Positions 58,578 to 64,000 of a DNA stretch of 64,000 bases are shown in pieces. The notes under the pieces are model-generated. The model was not told the DNA's origin. It made no database searches and was given only the letters and a program-made list of their open reading frames with translations. How positions within the stretch are numbered: the first letter of the stretch is position 1; every line of letters begins with the position of its first letter. The translations under genes were made by a program, and so were the position numbers. This DNA comes from UBA1563 sp041671545 (GTDB lineage: Bacteria > Bacteroidota > Ignavibacteria > Ignavibacteriales > Ignavibacteriaceae), in the NCBI GenBank assembly GCA_041671545.1, contig JBAZBI010000002.1, forward strand, positions 62,001 to 126,000. The letters run 5' to 3'.

Positions 58578-59705
58578 ATGAAAATTGTTGTTGATGAAAA
58601 TGTTGCGTTTGCCGAAGAAGCTTTTTCAAAATTTGGTGAAGTTCAGTTACTTCACGGGAGAGAAATTGATCAATCAGTTTTAAAAAATACTGACGCGCTG
58701 ATTGTCCGCTCAATTACGAAAATAAATAAGGAATTACTTGAAGGCACATCCGTAACATTTGTTGGCACTGCAACCATCGGAACCGACCATGTTGATCTCG
58801 AATATTTGAATGAGAGATCAATTGGTTTTGCCGATGCAAAAGGCTGTAATGCAGACGCCGTTGCCGAATATGTTTTTACCGCATTGTTTGCTGCCGCCGT
58901 TAAGAAGAACATTTCTTTAAAAGATAAAACAATCGGAGTTGTTGGTGTCGGTAATATTGGAAGTAGAATTGTAAAACTTGCAGAAGCTTACGGTTTAAAA
59001 GTCTTAATGAATGATCCGCCGAGACAGAAAAAAGAATCAAATTCCGATTTTGTTCCGCTCGAAGAAATTCTTATTGCCGATATCATCACCATTCACACAC
59101 CGTTAACTTATGAAGGCGATGATAAAACATTCCATCTTTTTAATAGAGCTAATCTGTTGCAGATAAAAGAAGGAACAATTTTTATAAATGCATCGCGCGG
59201 CGAAGTAGTTGATAATATTGCTTTATCTAACTTGCTTGATGAAAATAAGATTACCGCTATTCTTGATGTCTGGGAGAACGAACCAAACATTGGCCAGGAG
59301 TTGATAAAGAAAGTTCTTTATGCAACTCCGCATGTTGCCGGATATTCGTTAGAAGGAAAGATTAACGGCACAAAGATGATGGTTGATGCGATGAATAAAT
59401 TTTTCAATAAAAATATTTTGTGGCAGCAGGAATTACCGGAATGTAAAAATTCCGAACTAGAAATTCCCGATGCTTCTACCGAAGAAGAGATTCTCGCATC
59501 ACTTTTTGAGAAGATTTACAACATTGAAGACGATTCAAAACCGTTAAAAACTTTTTCCGGTGATAAAGAATCTCTCGGAAAATATTTTGATCTTTTACGG
59601 AAAGAATATCCTTTGAGGAGAGAGTTCACAAACTATTCTATCAAAACAAAGACTCTTCCCGCAGAACTTGCAAAATTCTTGCAAACGCTTCGCTTCAATT
59701 TGTAA
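58578..59705 (+). CDS. pdxB: 4-phosphoerythronate dehydrogenase
   Basis: 376-residue NAD-dependent 2-hydroxyacid dehydrogenase of the DXP-dependent vitamin B6 route. The PdxB start MKIVVDENVAFAEEAF, the NAD motif VVGVGNIGSRIV, TIHTPLTYEG, NASRGEVVDN and the catalytic His in YATPHVAGYSLEGK match PdxB. A C-terminal dimerisation region follows (about 290-376). The ATG at 58578 matches homologues; a GTG at 58572 would overlap the marC stop (GTGA) and is also possible. Confidence 0.93.
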   Translation: MKIVVDENVAFAEEAFSKFGEVQLLHGREIDQSVLKNTDALIVRSITKINKELLEGTSVTFVGTATIGTDHVDLEYLNERSIGFADAKGCNADAVAEYVFTALFAAAVKKNISLKDKTIGVVGVGNIGSRIVKLAEAYGLKVLMNDPPRQKKESNSDFVPLEEILIADIITIHTPLTYEGDDKTFHLFNRANLLQIKEGTIFINASRGEVVDNIALSNLLDENKITAILDVWENEPNIGQELIKKVLYATPHVAGYSLEGKINGTKMMVDAMNKFFNKNILWQQELPECKNSELEIPDASTEEEILASLFEKIYNIEDDSKPLKTFSGDKESLGKYFDLLRKEYPLRREFTNYSIKTKTLPAELAKFLQTLRFNL

Positions 59706-59726
59706 AACGTTTCGTATTGGTAAACG

Positions 59727-59966
59727 CTACATGAAAGTGGGTTGATTAAAGAACCACTCAATCCTTGAGCACTCAGTGCAAATTAAAACCGAAGCAGATC
59801 TGTTAGCCCAATCAAACCCTAAAAATGTCATTCCGGGAGTGTTTAGTAAGATTTCGCGGTATTCAAATTTGTCATTACCGCAAAAGGGGCAAACGATCTT
59901 TTTCTGATTCATCGAAAAAGAAGAAACTTGTCTATCTAACTTTTTTGTTCGATCAAATAAACCCAT
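59727..59966 (-). CDS. Small zinc-ribbon protein
   Basis: 79 residues with two CxxC knuckles, CPFCGND and CTECSRIEWF, separated by about 35 residues that contain GMTFLGFDWANRSA. This is the pattern of a nucleic-acid-binding zinc ribbon seen in small uncharacterised proteins. I use ATG 59966, preceded by TTGGAG; a TTG four codons earlier overlaps that site. The function is unknown. It is convergent with pdxB, with 21 bases between stops. The roughly 215 bases to the OPT gene hold no further gene. Confidence 0.75.
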   Translation of the reverse strand: MGLFDRTKKLDRQVSSFSMNQKKIVCPFCGNDKFEYREILLNTPGMTFLGFDWANRSASVLICTECSRIEWFFNQPTFM

Positions 59967-60193
59967 GTTATTCTCCAATAGTTATTGAATGGTGGTTATT
60001 GTAACAATCAACAGCAAAAATTTTTCTGCTTCTATAAAATAAATCAATAATACTTCTCAGCCAAGAATTGGACTCTGGGAATAATCGACTAAAATAATTT
60101 CTCGTTTCTTTAATTAGTATTTCTCTTTCACCAACCTTTTTGATATTTTTCTTGCAAAGAATATAACATTAACCAATCATTACGAGGTTCTTA

Positions 60194-62170
60194 GTGGAAC
60201 AGCAGACTTCAGTTAAAGGATTACCGGAAAATGCGTATAAAGAATTAAAAGAAGGAGAAGTTTATTCTCCAATAATGGATCCCAAAAAGGTTTATCCTGA
60301 AGTTACCCCCTGGTCTGTCTTCTGGGGATTAGTGATGGCAGCCTTATTTTCTGCGGCTGCGGCATATCTCGGCTTAAAGATCGGGCAGGTGTTTGAAGCC
60401 GCCATTCCTATTGCAATTATTGCCGTTGGACTTTCAGCAGTAACAAAAAGAAAAAACGCGCTCGGTGAAAATGTAATTATTCAATCCATTGGCGCCAGTT
60501 CGGGAGTAATTGTTGCCGGCGCAATCTTTACCATTCCCGCACTCTACATTCTTAATCTTAACGCGGACTTCTATAAAATATTTTTAGCTTCGCTCTTCGG
60601 CGGAATTCTCGGAATTCTTTTTCTTATTCCATTTAGAAAATATTTTGTGCAGGAGATGCATGGAAAATTTCCTTTTCCCGAAGCAACAGCAACAACAGAA
60701 GTTTTGGTTGCCGGAGAAAAAGGTGGAAATCAAGCTGTTGTTTTAGTCATCAGCGGACTTATCGGCGGTGTGTATGATTTTATAATTGCAACGTTCGGCT
60801 GGTGGAGTGAAGTTTTTTCAACCCGCGTAATTCCACTCGGTGAACAACTTGCAGATAAAACAAAATTAGTTTTTAAAATGAACGTCGGTGCAGCCGTTAT
60901 GGGATTGGGATACATCGTTGGTTTAAAATATTCGGCGATCATTGCTGCAGGTTCGTTTGTTTCGTGGTATGTATTGATTCCGGTAGTCTATCACATTGGC
61001 GGCGGATTAACTATTCCCCTTGGTGCTAATGTTACCAAACTTATCGGAGAAATGTCTGCCGAAGAAATTTTTAGAAATTATGTCCGCCACATTGGTATTG
61101 GTGGAATCGCGATGGCGGGAATCATCGGCATTATTCGTTCTTCAAAAATTATTTCTTCCGCATTTTCACTTGCCGTAAAAGAAATCTTCGGTGGTGTAAA
61201 AAGCGGAAACAACACATTACGTACGCAAAAAGATTTGCCGATGATTGTAATTGTTGGTGGAATCGTTATTACTGCTGTTTTAATTTTTCTTTTCTTTCTT
61301 TTTGGAGTTGTCAACAACGTTACGTATGCATTTGTCGGTCTGTTGATCGTTCTGATCATTTCGTTCTTGTTTACTACAGTTGCGGCAAATGCAATCGCAA
61401 TTGTTGGAACAAATCCGGTTTCGGGAATGACGTTGATGACGCTCATCATTTCCTCAATTATTTTAGTATCCGTCGGTTTAAAAGGTGAAGCCGGAATGGT
61501 CGCAGCATTAGTGATCGGCGGAGCGGTTTGCACAGCGTTATCAATGTCGGGCGGCTTTATTACCGATTTAAAGATTGGTTATTGGCTCGGCTCATCTCCG
61601 TACAAACAACAAACCTGGAAATTTTTAGGAACATTAGTTTCAGCGGCAACGGTCGGTTGGGTAATTTTAATTTTGAACGAAACTTATGGTTTCAGCGGTG
61701 AAGGCGCTTTGGTTGCACCGCAGGCGAACGCAATGGCAGCCGTAATTAAACCGTTAATGGCAAATCAACCCGCACCCTGGTTGCTGTATGTTGCCGGTGC
61801 GTTGTTCGCTCTGGTTTTAACGATGTTGAAGATTCCGGCTTTGGCATTTGCGCTTGGTATGTACATTCCGCTTGAATTAAACACACCGTTACTTGTTGGC
61901 GGATTGATTGCTCATTTCGTTTCTACCAGAAGTAAAGATGAAAAATTAAATACCGCAAGACGCGAACGCGGAACACTCATCGCTTCCGGATTTATTGCAG
62001 GCGGTGCATTGATGGGAGTTATAAGCGCAATTCTTCGTTACTCAGGTTTTAATTGGGTGAACAACGAATGGTTTGAATCGCACTCAGCGGAATTGTTGGC
62101 GCTTGTTATGTTTGCGGTTATTTGCGCTTACATGATCTGGGATTCCTTACGCGCAAAAGTTGAAGAGTAA
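60194..62170 (+). CDS. OPT family oligopeptide transporter
   Basis: 658-residue multi-spanning transporter (about 15 hydrophobic segments). Characteristic stretches: VTPWSVFWGLVMAALFSAAAAYLGLKIGQ at the start, GANVTKLIGEMSAEE in the middle, and LGMYIPLELNTPLLVGGLIAH in the late helices. Bacterial OPT proteins move oligopeptides, or metal chelates in the YSL branch; the substrate cannot be fixed here. The start is GTG at 60194 after GAGG. The nearby peptidase T hints at peptide use. Confidence 0.92.
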   Translation: MEQQTSVKGLPENAYKELKEGEVYSPIMDPKKVYPEVTPWSVFWGLVMAALFSAAAAYLGLKIGQVFEAAIPIAIIAVGLSAVTKRKNALGENVIIQSIGASSGVIVAGAIFTIPALYILNLNADFYKIFLASLFGGILGILFLIPFRKYFVQEMHGKFPFPEATATTEVLVAGEKGGNQAVVLVISGLIGGVYDFIIATFGWWSEVFSTRVIPLGEQLADKTKLVFKMNVGAAVMGLGYIVGLKYSAIIAAGSFVSWYVLIPVVYHIGGGLTIPLGANVTKLIGEMSAEEIFRNYVRHIGIGGIAMAGIIGIIRSSKIISSAFSLAVKEIFGGVKSGNNTLRTQKDLPMIVIVGGIVITAVLIFLFFLFGVVNNVTYAFVGLLIVLIISFLFTTVAANAIAIVGTNPVSGMTLMTLIISSIILVSVGLKGEAGMVAALVIGGAVCTALSMSGGFITDLKIGYWLGSSPYKQQTWKFLGTLVSAATVGWVILILNETYGFSGEGALVAPQANAMAAVIKPLMANQPAPWLLYVAGALFALVLTMLKIPALAFALGMYIPLELNTPLLVGGLIAHFVSTRSKDEKLNTARRERGTLIASGFIAGGALMGVISAILRYSGFNWVNNEWFESHSAELLALVMFAVICAYMIWDSLRAKVEE

Positions 62171-62226
62171 TGGATTTCAAAAGAAAAAAGGAGTAAATTA
62201 AAGTAAGATTTATCTAAAAATCTTTT

Positions 62227-62463
62227 ATGCATGGATGTGAATCAATGGAATCAAAAACAACACAACACGGAGCAAAAAGTTTTCGTGTTGTAAAACAAAA
62301 TGAAAAAAAAGATGACTTCGCTTTCTGGCAGTCACAGCCATATGAAAAACGTTTAGAAGCCTTAGAATCAATTAGAGAAGAATACAACTATTGGAAATAT
62401 GGTAATCAACAAGGATTTCAGAGAGTTTATCGAGTTATTAAGAAATCAGAGAAGTATCTTTGA
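62227..62463 (+). CDS. Small charged protein with RxxRVYRVIK tail
   Basis: Up to 78 residues; the start may be ATG 62227 or the Met at 62245, which has GGATG upstream. The body, FAFWQSQPYEKRLEALESIREEY, followed by FQRVYRVIKK resembles small proteins that I recall preceding nucleotidyltransferase (AbiEii/DUF6036-like) genes in toxin-antitoxin-like pairs. No such partner is here, so it may be a stand-alone relative. I cannot assign a function. Confidence 0.6.
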   Translation: MHGCESMESKTTQHGAKSFRVVKQNEKKDDFAFWQSQPYEKRLEALESIREEYNYWKYGNQQGFQRVYRVIKKSEKYL

Positions 62464-62517
62464 AAATCAGAAAACAAAAAAAATTAACAACTGACTCTTT
62501 TATTTGGAGAAAATTTT

Positions 62518-63765
62518 ATGTTCGACTCAAATTATAAATTCACCTGCGTTGACCGCTTTCTTAACTATGTAAAATACGATACTCAATCTGACGAAGAAGC
62601 TACCTGCTTTCCGAGTTCAGAAAAGCAAAAAATTCTTTCAAAAGATTTAGCCGAAGAACTTAAAGCATTAGGCTTAACCGATGCACACATGGATGAGAAC
62701 GGTTATGTAATGGCAACGCTTCCGGCAAACACAAACAAGCAAGTTCCAACCATTGGATTTATTGCTCACGTTGATACTTCACCCGCAGTTTCCGGCGCAA
62801 ACGTTCAAGCCATTATCAGAAAAAATTATCAAGGCGGTGATATTGTTCTTGAAAAAGACGGACAAGTAATTAAAGCCGAAGACAATCCCGATCTAAAAGA
62901 AATGATCGGATATGATATTATTACAACCGACGGTTCAACATTGCTCGGCGCAGACAACAAATGCGGTGTTGCGGAGATTGTTGATGCGATACATTATTTC
63001 CTTTCTCATCCCGAAGTAAAACATGGAGAAATAAAAGTCTGTTTTACTCCCGATGAAGAAGTAGGTAGAGGAACGGAAAAATTTGATGTTAAAAAATTCG
63101 GTGCAAAATACGCCTACACGGTTGATGGACAAACACGCGGTGAAGTTGAAGTAGAAACCTTTTCCGCCGATGCACTCTTCTTTAAATTTCAAGGAAAGAA
63201 CATTCATCCCGGTTATGCAAAAGGAAAGATGATCAATGCGATAAAAGTTGCGGCGCGATTTATAGAACAACTTCCGAAAGAAACGCTTTCACCTGAAACC
63301 ACAGACGACAGAGAGGGGTATGTTCATCCATTTAATATTTCCGGAAGCGAAGAAGAAACGATAGTTAAGTTTATCATCAGAGATTTTGATCAAGAGAAGT
63401 TAAAAGAGTATGAAGATTTGTTGATCAAGTTAGCCGCTAAAATTGTTGAAGAATTTCCCGGCGCGCGTTACACATTTCAGCAAATCGAGCAGTACCGGAA
63501 CATGCGGTACATTCTCGATCAACACAAACAAGTTTCAAACTACGCCATCGAAGCGATGGAGCGCTTGAATATTGCCCCGAAGCAATCGGCAATTCGCGGC
63601 GGTACGGATGGAGCCAGGTTATCTTTTATGGGATTACCGACTCCGAATATTTTTGCCGGTGAACATAGTTTTCATTCCAAAACAGAGTGGGTCGCTATTC
63701 AAGATATGGAAATGGCTGTCCGGGTGATTGTAACCATCGCTCAAATTTGGGAGGAAAAAGGGTAA
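62518..63765 (+). CDS. pepT: Peptidase T (tripeptidase)
   Basis: 415-residue M20B zinc aminopeptidase that cleaves the N-terminal residue from tripeptides. Metal and catalytic motifs: FIAHVDTSPAVSG, LGADNKCGVAEIV, FTPDEEVGRGTEKFD with the catalytic Glu pair, and TVDGQTRGEVEVETFS. FAGEHSFHSKTEW near the end supplies the final His. GGAG lies 10 bases before the ATG. The OPT transporter is two genes upstream, consistent with peptide uptake and breakdown. Confidence 0.96.
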   Translation: MFDSNYKFTCVDRFLNYVKYDTQSDEEATCFPSSEKQKILSKDLAEELKALGLTDAHMDENGYVMATLPANTNKQVPTIGFIAHVDTSPAVSGANVQAIIRKNYQGGDIVLEKDGQVIKAEDNPDLKEMIGYDIITTDGSTLLGADNKCGVAEIVDAIHYFLSHPEVKHGEIKVCFTPDEEVGRGTEKFDVKKFGAKYAYTVDGQTRGEVEVETFSADALFFKFQGKNIHPGYAKGKMINAIKVAARFIEQLPKETLSPETTDDREGYVHPFNISGSEEETIVKFIIRDFDQEKLKEYEDLLIKLAAKIVEEFPGARYTFQQIEQYRNMRYILDQHKQVSNYAIEAMERLNIAPKQSAIRGGTDGARLSFMGLPTPNIFAGEHSFHSKTEWVAIQDMEMAVRVIVTIAQIWEEKG

Positions 63766-63792
63766 TTCATTTTCATAAACTATGAGGGTCTT

Positions 63793-64000
63793 ATGTTACT
63801 GAAAATTTGGGTGCTGCTTGTTCCGTTTCTTTTTGTTTCATTCAACCAGCAAATGGAAGATGAACTTTCGCTTGCTTATCAAAACGCAAAGAAGGGTGTT
63901 TATTGGGGTTTATCAAACTTGAAAGGAAAGAAAACCAAGTTTGAAAACAAATTAATTTCTCAAGATAAGTTGATCGCGACGATCAAAATATCGAAAGAAA
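63793..64000 (+). CDS. Exported protein, N-terminal part (truncated by window end)
   Basis: An ATG at 63793 after GAGGG opens a frame that runs out of the window. It starts with a short hydrophobic leader (MLLKIWVLLVPFLFVSF), consistent with a signal peptide or anchor, followed by a charged helical region (MEDELSLAYQNAKKGVYWGL). It is 27 bases downstream of pepT. Too little is visible for a family call. Confidence 0.6.
   Translation, partial: MLLKIWVLLVPFLFVSFNQQMEDELSLAYQNAKKGVYWGLSNLKGKKTKFENKLISQDKLIATIKISKE

Noticed and set aside
1..64000. tRNA, rRNA, tmRNA, insertion-sequence or prophage genes
   Set aside because: Spacers were read on both strands and no such gene could be supported; short RNAs without strong motifs could still be missed.

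Overview
The window looks like chromosome from an AT-rich, Gram-negative member of the Ignavibacteria (Bacteroidota/Chlorobi group). Three signs point there: type IX secretion C-terminal signals of the NYPNPFNP ... YDILGNEVATLVNEE kind on two exported proteins, a candidate promoter with a Bacteroidota-type TATTTTTG element, and a bacillithiol-associated YtxJ protein. TTG and GTG starts are frequent. This placement rests on motif recognition, not on a search.

Layout. 1-1570: end of hslV, then hslU. 1671-12180: envelope and redox genes (MsrA, thioredoxin-like lipoprotein, AlaX-type tRNA editing protein, DUF1579 protein, HAD phosphatase, VOC protein, a TSGGD beta-repeat protein, a DUF2231 membrane protein beside an exported rubrerythrin, a T9SS-secreted esterase, MntP). 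12263-19140: PPK2, then an accessory segment with two overlapping P-loop NTPase genes. The second NTPase carries eight 33-residue Sel1-like repeats. The pair is preceded by twin inverted repeats and by a decayed copy of the 3' end of the nitronate monooxygenase gene that lies on its other side. A MntA/HepT toxin-antitoxin pair follows. 19207-25982: a VPS10-type propeller protein, a T9SS protein, and a MarR-nitroreductase-pirin-YceI stress cluster. 26276-33863: DUF2269 protein, dxr, rseP, ppc, a zinc-type CDF exporter and YtxJ.

33951-41233 is one leftward run with an ExbB-ExbD-ExbD-TonB energy module, a second TonB, a small membrane protein, a PstS-like lipoprotein, a TPR protein and a PsbP-like lipoprotein. 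Between the two tonB genes are the remains of a third exbD, showing that an exbD-tonB unit was duplicated and one exbD died. 41655-46222 is the replication-origin neighbourhood: dnaA diverges from rpmH-rnpA-yidD-yidC, with DnaA-box-like sites between. 46272-50882: a patatin/POTRA/barrel protein, a beta-lactamase-like hydrolase and a SlyD-like isomerase.

50998-57888 is a compact leftward histidine operon, hisG-D-C-B-H-A-F-IE. Ahead of hisG lies an unannotated-looking attenuator: a 23-codon leader peptide with three consecutive His codons, a terminator, and a competing antiterminator pairing. 57937-64000: marC-pdxB, a zinc-ribbon protein, an OPT transporter, a small unknown protein, pepT, and the start of an exported protein cut by the window edge.

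The two most interesting regions are the NTPase island (13145-17416), which I could not match to a named system, and the his attenuator. No tRNA, rRNA, CRISPR array, transposase or prophage gene was seen.
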